50,883 nucleotides of DNA from the NCBI GenBank assembly GCA_949298535.1, contig CASFXA010000111.1, forward strand, positions 1-50,883, written 5' to 3'. A program made the position numbers and the translations under genes. The first letter of the stretch is position 1. Each line of letters begins with the position of its first letter. The notes under the pieces are model-generated. The model made no database searches and was not told where the DNA came from. It saw only the letters and a program-made list of their open reading frames with translations. This document shows positions 35,850 to 45,801 of this stretch, one piece after another. Source of the stretch: an uncultured Oscillospiraceae bacterium (lineage in GTDB: Bacteria; Bacillota; Clostridia; Oscillospirales; Ruminococcaceae).

Positions 35850-36689
35850 ATGAAGGATGAACAGAAAAAAGCACTTCAGCAGATGGCCAATAAGGTCCGC
35901 AGAGGGGCCCTGGAAGCGGTTTATGCCGCCCAGTCCGGCCATCCCGGCGGATCGCTGTCCATTGCCGATGTGATGACCTATCTGTATTTCCAGGAGCTGA
36001 GGATCGATCCTGAAAATCCCCGTTGGGAGGACCGGGATCGCTTGGTGCTGTCCAAGGGTCATGTCTGCCCGGCGCTGTATGCGGCACTGGCCAATCGGGG
36101 CTATTTCCCGGTGGAGGAGCTGAAGACATTCCGCCGCGTAGGTTCCCGTCTTCAGGGGCATCCTGACCTGAACAAGTGCCCCGGCGTGGATTTCACCGCC
36201 GGCTCTCTGGGACAGGGCGTTTCCGCCGCAGTGGGCATGGCGCTGGCCGGGAAGCTGGCTGGTAAGGATTATCGGGTCTACACCATCCTGGGGGACGGCG
36301 AGATCCAGGAAGGCCAGGTTTGGGAATCTGCCATGTTCGCCGCCCAGCACAAGCTGGATCACCTCTGCTACATTGTTGACAATAACGGTCTCCAGATCGA
36401 TGGAGATATTGCCGACGTTTGCTCCCCCTATCCCATTGACGAAAAGTTTGCCGCCTTCGGCTTTGAAGCCATCAACGCGAACGGTCATGATTTCGATGAG
36501 ATCGAGGCCGCTTTTGAAAAGGCCAAAAAGGTCCAGGGCAAGCCCGCGGTCATTATTTTCAAGACCGTCAAGGGCAAAGGCATCTCCTTTATGGAGAATC
36601 AGGCTTCCTGGCACGGCGCGGCTCCCAATGCCGAGCAGTATGAGGTAGCGGTCAAAGACCTGGACAAGATCGATGCGGAGGTGCGGTAA
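35850..36689 (+). CDS. Transketolase, N-terminal (TPP-binding) subunit
   Basis: Transketolase moves two-carbon units in the non-oxidative pentose phosphate pathway; here the protein is split into two subunits, as in many Clostridia and archaea. This 279-residue half holds the thiamine pyrophosphate site: the H in SGHPGGSLS, LSKGHVCPALYAAL, the GDGEIQEGQVWE metal motif and DNNGLQIDG. The ATG at 35850 follows AAAGGAGGAAC by about 6 bases; the frame is open upstream but without a start. The partner gene begins 1 base after its stop. A 46-base gap with no clear promoter separates it from the rluD-like gene. Confidence 0.93.
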   Translation: MKDEQKKALQQMANKVRRGALEAVYAAQSGHPGGSLSIADVMTYLYFQELRIDPENPRWEDRDRLVLSKGHVCPALYAALANRGYFPVEELKTFRRVGSRLQGHPDLNKCPGVDFTAGSLGQGVSAAVGMALAGKLAGKDYRVYTILGDGEIQEGQVWESAMFAAQHKLDHLCYIVDNNGLQIDGDIADVCSPYPIDEKFAAFGFEAINANGHDFDEIEAAFEKAKKVQGKPAVIIFKTVKGKGISFMENQASWHGAAPNAEQYEVAVKDLDKIDAEVR

Positions 36690-36690
36690 G

Positions 36691-37641
36691 ATGGCGGATA
36701 TGAAGAAAAAAGCCACCAGAGAAAGCTACGGCGAAGCTCTGGTGGAACTGGCTCAGACCAATGACAAAATTGTGGTTTTCGACGCGGACCTGGCGAAGGC
36801 CACCAAAACCGACCTGTTTAAAAAGGCCTGCCCCGAACGCTTCTTTGACTGCGGCATCGCTGAGGGGAACATGATGGTCACCGCTGCCGGTATGTCCACC
36901 TGCGGTTATGTCCCCTTTGTCAGCACCTTTGCCATGTTCGCGGCGGGAAGAGCCTTTGAGATGGTGCGCAACTCCATCGGTTATCCCCACCTGAATGTCA
37001 AAATCGGCGCCACCCACGCCGGCGTATCGGTGGGAGAGGACGGCGCTACCCATCAGTGCAACGAGGACATCGCCCTGATGCGGGCCATCCCCGGCATGAC
37101 CGTGATCAATCCCGCCGATGCTGTGGAAGCCAGCGCCGCTGTCAAGGCCGCCGCTGAGTATGTAGGCCCGGTTTATCTGCGTTTTGGCCGTCTGGGTGTG
37201 CCGGTGTTCAATGATCCCGCCACCTATGAGTTCCACTGGGGCAAAGGCGTCACTCTGCGGGATGGTTCCGATGTGACCATTGTGGCCACCGGCCTGCTGG
37301 TGTGGGAGGCTGTGAAAGCAGCGGAACAGCTGGCGGCTGAGGGCATTTCCGCCCGGGTCATCAACATCCATACCATCAAGCCTCTGGACGAGGAGCTGAT
37401 TCAGAAGGCTGCCCGGGAGACCGGCGTTTTGGTTACTGCCGAGGAACACTCCATCATCGGCGGCCTGGGCAGCGCTGTTCTGGACGCCCTTTCTGAGACC
37501 TACCCTGTTCCTGTGGTGCGCATCGGTATCAGGGATCAGTTTGGCCATTCCGGCAAGGGCGCGGAATTGCTGGAGGAGTTTGGTCTGTGCGCTTCCAACA
37601 TCGTAGCGGAGACCAAGCGGGCGCTGACGCTGAAAAAATAA
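36691..37641 (+). CDS. Transketolase, C-terminal (pyrimidine-binding) subunit
   Basis: This is the second half of the split transketolase, completing the active site with the preceding subunit. The 316-residue protein has the pyrimidine-binding domain, with the activating glutamate in DCGIAEGNMM, followed by the ATHAGVSVGEDGATHQ region and a C-terminal transketolase domain (IHTIKPLDEELI, then TAEEHSIIGGLG). The ATG at 36691, 7 bases after GGAGGTG, is one base beyond the stop of the first half; the upstream in-frame ATG at 36673 has no site. 1-deoxyxylulose-5-phosphate synthase is excluded by the separate subunits and by the motif layout, so ordinary transketolase is more likely. Confidence 0.93.
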   Translation: MADMKKKATRESYGEALVELAQTNDKIVVFDADLAKATKTDLFKKACPERFFDCGIAEGNMMVTAAGMSTCGYVPFVSTFAMFAAGRAFEMVRNSIGYPHLNVKIGATHAGVSVGEDGATHQCNEDIALMRAIPGMTVINPADAVEASAAVKAAAEYVGPVYLRFGRLGVPVFNDPATYEFHWGKGVTLRDGSDVTIVATGLLVWEAVKAAEQLAAEGISARVINIHTIKPLDEELIQKAARETGVLVTAEEHSIIGGLGSAVLDALSETYPVPVVRIGIRDQFGHSGKGAELLEEFGLCASNIVAETKRALTLKK

Positions 37642-37654
37642 ACGAAAAGAAAAA

Positions 37655-37692
37655 GGCGGAGCGGAAGGGCCGGCGGGTCCTGCTGCTCCGCC
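37655..37692 (+). other. Hairpin after the transketolase genes
   Basis: GGCGGAGC (37655-37662) pairs perfectly with GCTCCGCC (37685-37692). There is no T run, so it is a possible message-stabilising or partial terminator structure before the ComEA-like gene. Confidence 0.5.
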
Positions 37693-37723
37693 GCTGGCTT
37701 TGCCGCAGAGAGGGGGGCGGAGG

Positions 37724-38092
37724 ATGAAAAAGAGGCTTCAAACGGCAGCTTATCTGCTGCTGTCCCTGGCGGCGGTGGTCTGCAGTCTCCGGGTGACGCC
37801 CGCTCTTGTTTCCTTCCAGGAGTTTCTTAGGGAGGGAGAGTCTTCCGCTCCGGATGTGGCTTACGGCGACCAGATGGCGGTGACCGCTTTTCTGGAGGCG
37901 GGGGTTGTCAACATCAACACCGCTTCAGTGGAGGAGCTGTGCCAGCTCCCGGGGATCGGTCCGGTGCTGGCCCAACGGATTGTGGAGGGGCGCTTGTTGG
38001 ATGGTCCCTATGAAAGCCTGTGGGAGCTGGAACGGCTGGAAGGAATCGGGGAGCAGACGGTGAGAGAATTGTTGGATTACGCCTGCACCTGA
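37724..38092 (+). CDS. ComEA-like helix-hairpin-helix protein
   Basis: The 122-residue protein has an N-terminal hydrophobic segment (about 8-26, membrane anchor or signal) and a C-terminal tandem helix-hairpin-helix domain (VNINTASVEELCQLPGIGPVLAQRIVEGR, then LERLEGIGEQTVREL, about 62-118), the layout of ComEA, the surface DNA receptor for competence. The ATG at 37724 follows AGGGGGGCGG. No comEB or comEC is adjacent, so competence cannot be assumed; such proteins are widespread. It is convergent with the next gene, whose coding region ends only 4 bases away on the other strand, with no terminator between. Confidence 0.8.
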   Translation: MKKRLQTAAYLLLSLAAVVCSLRVTPALVSFQEFLREGESSAPDVAYGDQMAVTAFLEAGVVNINTASVEELCQLPGIGPVLAQRIVEGRLLDGPYESLWELERLEGIGEQTVRELLDYACT

Positions 38093-38096
38093 CCGG

Positions 38097-38522
38097 TTAA
38101 AGATAATTTTTCAGCGTTTCGATGTTTTTTTGCTCGGAACGAATCAGCTCCCGGCCCAAAGCGGTCACTTCGCTGCTGGCCAGGGGATTGTTGTTCAGTT
38201 CCCGGGTCAGGGCGGTAATGCCCATGGTGTTCCCCTGGATGACCATTTCAGCAATGTGGGAAGGGGAGGCATCCTTCATGGTGTTCCATTGGATGCCGCT
38301 CCAAACTCCCATTTTGCTGATGGCTCCGGTTTCCTCCGGTTCCAGTCCCCGCTTGCGCAGCATCTGTTCCGCCCGTCCGGCAATATCCTCCAGGGTGGTT
38401 TTGTACTGACTCAGGGTTCCATGGACCGTTCCGTCGGCCACCTTTGGCAACAGGGTTTCCAAAGAATAGAGAGCCATTTCCGCGTTCTGATAAATTTCCT
38501 CCAACATATGATTTTCGTTCAT
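38097..38522 (-). CDS. Small all-helical protein of unknown function
   Basis: I do not recognise the family with certainty. The 141-residue protein is predicted to be nearly all alpha-helical, with four amphipathic helices (about 5-25, 35-58, 85-110 and 118-140), a pattern like the four-helix bundles of ferritin-like and DUF2383-type proteins. There is no signal peptide and no clear metal-ligand ExxH pair, so it should not be called an oxidoreductase. The ATG at 38522 was chosen because AAAGGAG lies 8 bases upstream; the frame extends further without a site. Its end is 4 bases from that of the ComEA-like gene on the other strand. No convincing promoter was found. Confidence 0.65.
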   Translation of the reverse strand: MNENHMLEEIYQNAEMALYSLETLLPKVADGTVHGTLSQYKTTLEDIAGRAEQMLRKRGLEPEETGAISKMGVWSGIQWNTMKDASPSHIAEMVIQGNTMGITALTRELNNNPLASSEVTALGRELIRSEQKNIETLKNYL

Positions 38523-38641
38523 GGTTTCACGCTCCTTTCTGGCGGTATGACAGAGTACTGCTATCATCCCGCCCCACTAGTATTCCGCCGGAGCAGGCAG
38601 AGCCGCCATGGTAATTTTTTCGGGAAAAGTCGTAAAAAGTG

Positions 38642-38670
38642 TTGACACATGAGGAAAGCTATAGTATAAT
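38642..38670 (+). promoter_or_regulatory. Perfect consensus promoter of the tRNA operon
   Basis: TTGACA (38642-38647) and TATAAT (38665-38670) are exactly 17 bases apart, the full sigma-A consensus, as expected for stable RNA. Transcription would start near 38677, about 45 bases before the first tRNA. Confidence 0.9.
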
Positions 38671-38722
38671 AACTTTCGTCGCCGCGGGGCGGTCACCGCT
38701 TCGGACGATTTTCTTATAACAT

Positions 38723-38798
38723 GGGAGCATAGCTCAGCTGGGAGAGCATCTGCCTTACAAGCAGAGGGTCACAGGTTCGAGCCCTGTTGTTCCCACCA
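38723..38798 (+). tRNA. tRNA-Val (TAC)
   Basis: A 76-base cloverleaf: acceptor GGGAGCA pairs with TGTTCCC (with G-T); the anticodon stem TCTGC/GCAGA closes loop CTTACAA with anticodon TAC; GGTTCGA is the T-loop; CCA is encoded. First gene of the tRNA operon. Confidence 0.97.
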
Positions 38799-38802
38799 AT
38801 AT

Positions 38803-38879
38803 GGCCCGGTAGTTCAGTTGGTTAGAACGCTAGCCTGTCACGCTAGAGGTCGTGGGTTCGAACCCCATCCGGGTCGCCA
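38803..38879 (+). tRNA. tRNA-Asp (GTC)
   Basis: 77 bases. Acceptor GGCCCGG/CCGGGTC, anticodon loop CTGTCAC with GTC, T-loop GGTTCGA, encoded CCA. Spaced 4 bases from tRNA-Val. Confidence 0.97.
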
Positions 38880-38884
38880 AATTT

Positions 38885-38960
<76 letters not shown>

Positions 38961-38966
38961 TTTTTT

Positions 38967-39042
38967 GCGGGTTTAGCTCATCTGGTAGAGCGCCACCTTG
39001 CCAAGGTGGAGGTAGCGAGTTCGAGCCTCGTAACCCGCTCCA
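38967..39042 (+). tRNA. tRNA-Gly (GCC), copy 1
   Basis: 76 bases with acceptor GCGGGTT/AACCCGC, anticodon stem CCACC/GGTGG around loop TTGCCAA (anticodon GCC), discriminator T and encoded CCA. Identical to 39156-39231. Confidence 0.97.
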
Positions 39043-39045
39043 CAG

Positions 39046-39073
39046 AAGGCCGATATTGTTTCGGCCTTTGTTT
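39046..39073 (+). terminator. Internal terminator-like hairpin inside the tRNA operon
   Basis: AAGGCCGA (39046-39053) pairs with TCGGCCTT (39061-39068), then TTTGTTT. It should reduce transcription of the second Phe-Gly unit. Confidence 0.6.
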
Positions 39074-39075
39074 AC

Positions 39076-39151
<76 letters not shown>

Positions 39152-39155
39152 TTTT

Positions 39156-39231
39156 GCGGGTTTAGCTCATCTGGTAGAGCGCCACCTTGCCAAGGTGGAG
39201 GTAGCGAGTTCGAGCCTCGTAACCCGCTCCA
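39156..39231 (+). tRNA. tRNA-Gly (GCC), copy 2
   Basis: Identical to tRNA-Gly copy 1 (38967-39042), anticodon GCC, encoded CCA. Last gene of the operon, before the terminator at 39241. Confidence 0.97.
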
Positions 39232-39240
39232 ATGGCCAGG

Positions 39241-39273
39241 GCCGGAGACAGGTTGTGCTCCGGCTCTTTTTTT
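39241..39273 (+). terminator. Terminator of the tRNA operon
   Basis: GCCGGAG (39241-39247) pairs with CTCCGGC (39258-39264), then TC and seven T. Confidence 0.85.
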
Positions 39274-39379
39274 ATTTCTCTACAATGGAAACGGCCAAAG
39301 ATTCATTTTGGACGGCAGGATGTCCGTGAACGATATGTCGTTTTTTGCTTGACAATCCTGGTTGATGGGAGGGTCTGGG

Positions 39380-40399
39380 ATGAGAAAAAAGGTTTGTATC
39401 ATCTACACCGGCGGCACCATCGGTATGGTGCCCAGCGAGGAGGGCTATATCCCCAGGAAGGATTATCTGGCGGACCAAATGGCCCGGATGCCGGAGTTCT
39501 CCGCACCGGAAATGCCGGACTATGATCTGGTGGAGTTTGATCCGCTGCTGGATTCCTCCAAAATGTCGGTAGGGGAATGGAACCAAATTGGCGCGGCAAT
39601 CCGGGACCGGTACTTTGATTACGATGGCTTTGTGGTGCTTCACGGCACCGATACCATGGCCTATACGGCTTCCGCCCTTTCCTTCATGTTGGAGGGTTTG
39701 GAAAAGCCGGTGGTCCTCACCGGCTCCCAGATTCCTTTCTGCGAGATCCGCAGCGACGCGCGGGACAATCTCATCACGGCCGTGATGATTGCTGCCCAGG
39801 GCCAGGTGCCGGAGGTCTGTCTTTATTTCAGTGGCCGGCTCCTTCGGGGCAATCGGGCCACCAAGCTCAGCGCCGATGAGCTGATTGCCTTTGATTCCCC
39901 CAATTATCCGGCGCTGGCCAAGGCGGGGGTGCGAATTCTTCTCAGCCCTCAAAATATTCGCCCCAAAGGCACTGAGCTGCGGGTCCATCTTTTTGAACCG
40001 GTGCAGATTGCGGTGCTGAAGGTATTTCCAGGCATCCGTTTCCAGCTGTTTGAGGGGATCATTACCGAGGGCCTGAAGGGGATTGTTTTGGAGGCTTTTG
40101 GCGCGGGGAATATTCCCGGGGAAGATAACGGCTTGTTGCAGCTGCTGGAAAAGGCCCGGGAAAATGGCACCGTAGTGGTGGTCTGCACCCAGTGTCTCCG
40201 CGGTTCCGCCAGAATCGGGACCTATGAGGCCAGCGCTCCGTTGCAGCGGGGCGGTGTGGTGTGCGGATATGACATGACGGTGGAGGCCGCTGTTGCAAAG
40301 CTGTATTATCTGTTCAGCCAGGACTACGGGCAGGCGCAGATCAAGGCGGCCATGGAAAAGGACCTCCGGGGGGAGCTGACCGACCCGGAGGCACTGTAA
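39380..40399 (+). CDS. ansA: Type I (cytoplasmic) L-asparaginase
   Basis: Asparaginase hydrolyses L-asparagine to aspartate and ammonia. The 339-residue protein has both active-site threonine motifs: TGGTIGM at 10-16 and HGTDTMAYTAS at 88-98. There is no signal peptide, so it is the cytoplasmic type I enzyme and not the periplasmic type II. The N-terminal YTGGTIG and the GSQIPF block are typical. I choose ATG 39380, which has GGGAGG 7 bases before; an in-frame ATG at 39365 precedes that site and is unlikely. It follows the tRNA terminator; a TTGACA at 39349 lacks a -10 partner, so its promoter is unclear. A two-way terminator follows. Confidence 0.93.
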   Translation: MRKKVCIIYTGGTIGMVPSEEGYIPRKDYLADQMARMPEFSAPEMPDYDLVEFDPLLDSSKMSVGEWNQIGAAIRDRYFDYDGFVVLHGTDTMAYTASALSFMLEGLEKPVVLTGSQIPFCEIRSDARDNLITAVMIAAQGQVPEVCLYFSGRLLRGNRATKLSADELIAFDSPNYPALAKAGVRILLSPQNIRPKGTELRVHLFEPVQIAVLKVFPGIRFQLFEGIITEGLKGIVLEAFGAGNIPGEDNGLLQLLEKARENGTVVVVCTQCLRGSARIGTYEASAPLQRGGVVCGYDMTVEAAVAKLYYLFSQDYGQAQIKAAMEKDLRGELTDPEAL

Positions 40400-40408
40400 A
40401 AAAATTTT

Positions 40409-40444
40409 GGCGCTGGGAAGACGAAAGTGCGTTTTCCCGGCGCC
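40409..40444. terminator. Two-way terminator between asparaginase and the ferritin-like gene
   Basis: GGCGCTGGGAA (40409-40419) pairs with TTCCCGGCGCC (40434-40444), one G-T pair. A and T runs flank the left side and T the right, so it serves both converging transcripts. Confidence 0.75.
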
Positions 40445-40480
40445 GGTTTTGTTTTGGGGGAAGTTTCGCAGAAGAAAGGC

Positions 40481-40984
40481 TCAACTTTTGCGGCAGAACT
40501 GATTAATCAGCTGGCTGAGGAGGATGATGTGATGCTCCTCATCTTTGGCAATACGCCGCAACAGGGCGGCGGCGCAGGGCTGGCTGATCCGCTGAGCCGC
40601 AAAGAGATAAGCGGTAACAGCATTATGTTCATCGCTCAGATCCTTGAGCAGCAGCTTACAGAGGCGATTGTCATAGCAGGCCATGTCGCCGCTCCACCAC
40701 TGACGGCGGCTGGGCTGACAGAAGCGGGGATCTCCGCCGAAGCTGCGGATCAGCTGTCCCAGCAGTTCCAGATGGTGCATTTCCACCATGGAAATGCCGC
40801 TGAGGGTGTCGGCCACCTGGGGAGGGCAACAGATCAGATGCTGATAGGTGTACTGAAGGATGGCGGTCAGTTCGCTGCCGGCGCCTGCATAAAGGGGATA
40901 AAGCAGCGCCAGGGCCTGGGGATCCCGGCAGCGGAAATTGATTTCCGGGTAATCTCCCTGGGCCCGGTAAAGGCTCAGATCCAT
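40481..40984 (-). CDS. Ferritin-like protein with complete di-metal site
   Basis: The 167-residue protein is a four-helix bundle with the ferritin/rubrerythrin ligand pattern: E38 in helix 1 (GAGSELTAIL), E68 and H71 in VEMHHLEL, E119 in SDEHNAV, E149 and H152 in KDEEHHI. That is E...ExxH...E...ExxH, the di-iron or di-manganese site of this superfamily. There is no rubredoxin domain. Members include oxidases, catalases and uncharacterised sporulation proteins; I assign none. The ATG at 40984 follows AAAGGAG by about 8 bases. It is divergent from yunB, and its upstream region has a forespore-type promoter candidate. Alternatives are a ferritin-like coat protein or an oxidative-stress protein. 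Confidence 0.8.
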   Translation of the reverse strand: MDLSLYRAQGDYPEINFRCRDPQALALLYPLYAGAGSELTAILQYTYQHLICCPPQVADTLSGISMVEMHHLELLGQLIRSFGGDPRFCQPSRRQWWSGDMACYDNRLCKLLLKDLSDEHNAVTAYLFAAQRISQPCAAALLRRIAKDEEHHIILLSQLINQFCRKS

Positions 40985-41025
40985 GGAAAAAACTCCTTTC
41001 CTGCGCGGAATGCGCTGCTGCATCC

Positions 41026-41057
41026 TATGATGGCAGGCAGAAATCGTCTCTCATTCA
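41026..41057 (-). promoter_or_regulatory. Possible sigma-F/sigma-G promoter of the ferritin-like gene
   Basis: On the minus strand TGAATGA (41057-41051) and CATCATA (41032-41026) are 18 bases apart, fitting the forespore consensus GMATR ... CATNMTA, about 40 bases before the ATG. By eye only; a housekeeping -10 is not evident here. Confidence 0.35.
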
Positions 41058-41082
41058 ACAAAAGCGCCTGATGGAATATACT
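41054..41082 (+). promoter_or_regulatory. yunB: Possible promoter of yunB, with palindrome
   Basis: TTCAAC (41054-41059) and TATACT (41077-41082) are 17 bases apart. GGAATA (41073-41078) and TATTCC (41087-41092) form an inverted repeat over the -10, a position where a regulator could act. The -35 is weak, and a sigma-E consensus is not met. Confidence 0.4.
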
Positions 41083-41111
41083 GTACTATTCCGGAAAAAG
41101 GGGCGTTTGGG

Positions 41112-41816
41112 ATGAGAGGGCGGCGGAAAAAATGGAAAATCAGCAGAAAAACAAAATGTTTCCTGGCAGCATTGGGATTGCTGGCCGGGGTGATGCTGTT
41201 GGATTCCAGCATCCGGCCTACCATTGAGCTGCTGGCCTCCCATGAAGCCCGGGTGTTTGCCGTTCAGGCCATCAACGACGCGGTGTATGAGGAATTGGCC
41301 GAAGGGGGCAGCTCCTACGGGGAACTGGTGACGCTGGAATACAACGATCAGGGCAATGTGGCCGCTTTGCAGACCAATGTGGTGGAGATGAACCGCCTTC
41401 AGGCCATCCTCACCCGGGAGATTATTGACCAGGTGATGGAATTTCGCACCCAGTCGGTTCTGGTGCCTTTGGGGAGTATTATTGGCGGCCAGCTTTTTTC
41501 CGGCAGAGGCCCGGAGCTGGAATTCCGGCTGATCCCGGCGGGATTTATCGAGACCAGTATCCGCAATCACTTTGAGTCGGCGGGCATCAATCAGACCCGT
41601 CATCAGATCCTCCTCCATGTGCGCCTGACCATCAGCGCGGTGCTGCCGGGATATGCGGTTTCCAGCGATGTGGAGACCGATGTGGTGCTGGGAGAGACGG
41701 TCATTGTGGGGTTGGTGCCGGATGCTTACACCATGGTGGGGGATGGGACTGATCCCTTGGTGGGAATGATTCAGGACTATGATGCCGCGGAGCAGCGTAT
41801 GGAACTGGGACAGTGA
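41112..41816 (+). CDS. yunB: YunB family sporulation protein
   Basis: YunB is a sporulation protein made in the mother cell in B. subtilis. The 234-residue product has a basic N-terminus, one membrane helix (about 16-34, CFLAALGLLAGVMLLDSS) and the conserved YunB domain (about 40-215: INDAVYEELAEGG..., VPLGSIIGGQLFSGRGPELEFRL, ETDVVLGETVIVG). It starts at ATG 41112 with only a weak GG-rich site before it. It stands alone between the ferritin-like gene (divergent) and ligA, and implies a spore-forming lineage. The catalytic or binding role is not known. There is no adjacent sporulation operon. Confidence 0.85.
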   Translation: MRGRRKKWKISRKTKCFLAALGLLAGVMLLDSSIRPTIELLASHEARVFAVQAINDAVYEELAEGGSSYGELVTLEYNDQGNVAALQTNVVEMNRLQAILTREIIDQVMEFRTQSVLVPLGSIIGGQLFSGRGPELEFRLIPAGFIETSIRNHFESAGINQTRHQILLHVRLTISAVLPGYAVSSDVETDVVLGETVIVGLVPDAYTMVGDGTDPLVGMIQDYDAAEQRMELGQ

Positions 41817-41836
41817 GGCAGAAACAGCGGTTTTGT

Positions 41837-41865
41837 TTGAATTTTACCAGTGGATATGATATAAT
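41837..41865 (+). promoter_or_regulatory. Promoter of the ligA-gatCAB operon
   Basis: TTGAAT (41837-41842) and TATAAT (41860-41865), 17 bases apart, with TGa before the -10. The expected start near 41872 leaves a leader of about 155 bases before ligA. Confidence 0.75.
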
Positions 41866-41877
41866 AGCCGGAGCGAT

Positions 41878-44012
<2,135 letters not shown>

Positions 44013-44013
44013 A

Positions 44014-44289
44014 ATGTTGGAGATCGATATCAAACATGTGGCGAAGCTGGCAAGACTTCGCATTGAGGATGAAAAGGTGGAAATGTTCCAGCGGCAGATG
44101 GGGGACATCATCGCTATGGTGGAGCGGCTGCCGGAGATGGAAAGCCGGGTGCTGCCGGTGGACCGGGCCAACCGCATGGAGCTGCGGAAGGATGAAATCA
44201 AGCCCTCCCTGCGCCGGGATGTGATCCTGGCAAACGCTCCGGAAACAGCCGCAGGCTGTGTGGTGGTGCCCAAAACCACCGAATCCTGA
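44014..44289 (+). CDS. gatC: GatC, aspartyl/glutamyl-tRNA amidotransferase subunit C
   Basis: GatC is the small subunit that wraps and stabilises GatA and GatB in the GatCAB amidotransferase. The 91-residue protein has the typical opening HVAKLARL and helix DEKVEMFQRQMGDIIAMVERL, and a C-terminal ETAAGCVVVPKT that matches the family's tail. It starts at ATG 44014, one base after the ligA stop, with GAAAGGGG in the end of ligA. gatA and gatB follow in order, so the complete enzyme is encoded here. It makes Gln-tRNA(Gln) from Glu-tRNA(Gln), implying that the organism may lack a glutaminyl-tRNA synthetase. Confidence 0.95.
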   Translation: MLEIDIKHVAKLARLRIEDEKVEMFQRQMGDIIAMVERLPEMESRVLPVDRANRMELRKDEIKPSLRRDVILANAPETAAGCVVVPKTTES

Positions 44290-44328
44290 CAGGTTTTGAC
44301 TGTAACAACAAGGAAAGGATGCACACCC

Positions 44329-45786
44329 ATGAATTTGTTTGAATATTCCGCTGGTGAGCTTCACAAGAAGCTGCTGGCCAAGGAGTGCAGCGCCGTGGAA
44401 ATCGCCGAATCGGTGCTGGAGCGTATCGACGCCTGTGAGGAGAAGGTAGGGGCCTATCTGGCTGTCACCGGCGAGCAGGCAAAGGCCGCAGCCGCGAAGG
44501 TGGATGCCAAAATCGCCGCCGGGGAGGAGATCCATCCTCTGGCCGGCATCCCTATGGGTATCAAGGACAACATCTGCACCAAGGGGGTCACCACCACCTG
44601 TGCCTCCAAGATGCTGTATAACTTCGTTCCCCCTTACAATGCCACGGTAATGGACAAGCTGGAGGGCGTGGATGCGGTCATGATCGGCAAGCTGAATATG
44701 GATGAGTTTGCCATGGGCTCCTCCTGTGAGAACTCCCACTTCAAGCTCACCCACAATCCCCGTGCTCTGGACCGGGTCCCCGGCGGCTCCTCCGGCGGTT
44801 CCGCGGCCGCTGTGGCCGCTGGTGAAGCGGTGGTCACTCTGGGCTCCGATACCGGCGGCTCCATCCGCCAGCCCGCCGCCTGCTGTGGCATCATCGGCCT
44901 CAAGCCCACCTATGGCTCCGTTTCCCGTTATGGTCTGGTGGCCTTCGCCTCCTCCCTGGATCAGATCGGTCCCATGGGCCGGACGGTAGAGGATGTGGCC
45001 AATCTGTACAGTGTCATCTGCGGCCGGGATCCCATGGATGCCACCAGCGCCCGCCGGGAGTATCCCGATTTTGCCGCCCAGATTTCCGGCGATGTGCAGG
45101 GCCTTCGGATCGGTCTGCCCAAGGAATATTTTGGCCCCGGTGTGGAGGAGGGCGTTCGCGCCGCGGTGATGGATTCCATCCATGCCCTGGAGCAGAAGGG
45201 CGCCAAGGTGGTGGAGCTGAGCCTGCCCAGCACAGATTACGCCCTGTCCGCCTATTACATCATTTCTTCCGCTGAGGCTTCCTCCAACCTGGCCCGCTTC
45301 GACGGCGTCAAGTACGGCTACCGGGCAGAGGGATACACCAGCCTTACCGATATGTATGAGCGCACCCGCAGCGAGGGCTTCGGCGACGAGGTGAAGCGCC
45401 GCATCATGCTGGGTACCTTCGTGCTCAGCTCCGGCTATTATGATGCCTACTACAATCGGGCCAAGCTGCTGCAAAAGACCATCGCCGAGGAGTTCGCCGC
45501 CGCTTTTGAGCAGTGCGACGTCATTGCCACCCCCACCACTCCCACCACCGCCTTCCGTCTGGGGGAGAACGTCGGCGATCCGCTGAAAATGTATGCCTCC
45601 GACATCTGCACCGTCACCGTCAACATTGCCGGCCTGCCCGCCATTTCCTTGCCCTGCGGCATGGTGGGTGGCCTGCCCGCCGGTCTCCAGCTGATCGGAC
45701 CCCGGTTCTCCGAGGGACGTCTCTTCAACGTTTCCCGGGCGCTGGAGCAGGAGCGGGGCGGTCTGTGCGCCGTCGCGGCACTTTAA
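44329..45786 (+). CDS. gatA: GatA, amidotransferase subunit A (glutaminase)
   Basis: GatA releases ammonia from glutamine for transfer to the misacylated tRNA. The 485-residue amidase-family protein has its Ser-cisSer-Lys triad at K79 (MGIKDNI), S154 (GGSSGGS) and S178 ([10 protein letters not shown]), the same positions as in Staphylococcus GatA. The ATG at 44329 is about 10 bases behind AAGGAAAGG; the earlier in-frame start at 44296 overlaps gatC's end region and lacks a site. It lies 39 bases after gatC and is followed by gatB after 15 bases. Normal length, no defects. Confidence 0.97.
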   Translation: MNLFEYSAGELHKKLLAKECSAVEIAESVLERIDACEEKVGAYLAVTGEQAKAAAAKVDAKIAAGEEIHPLAGIPMGIKDNICTKGVTTTCASKMLYNFVPPYNATVMDKLEGVDAVMIGKLNMDEFAMGSSCENSHFKLTHNPRALDRVPGGSSGGSAAAVAAGEAVVTLGSDTGGSIRQPAACCGIIGLKPTYGSVSRYGLVAFASSLDQIGPMGRTVEDVANLYSVICGRDPMDATSARREYPDFAAQISGDVQGLRIGLPKEYFGPGVEEGVRAAVMDSIHALEQKGAKVVELSLPSTDYALSAYYIISSAEASSNLARFDGVKYGYRAEGYTSLTDMYERTRSEGFGDEVKRRIMLGTFVLSSGYYDAYYNRAKLLQKTIAEEFAAAFEQCDVIATPTTPTTAFRLGENVGDPLKMYASDICTVTVNIAGLPAISLPCGMVGGLPAGLQLIGPRFSEGRLFNVSRALEQERGGLCAVAAL

Positions 45787-45801
45787 GGGAGGGGCGAAAA
45801 A

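Noticed and set aside
39349..39354. TTGACA before asparaginase
   Set aside because: No -10 hexamer lies at a usual distance, and the start codon follows too soon.
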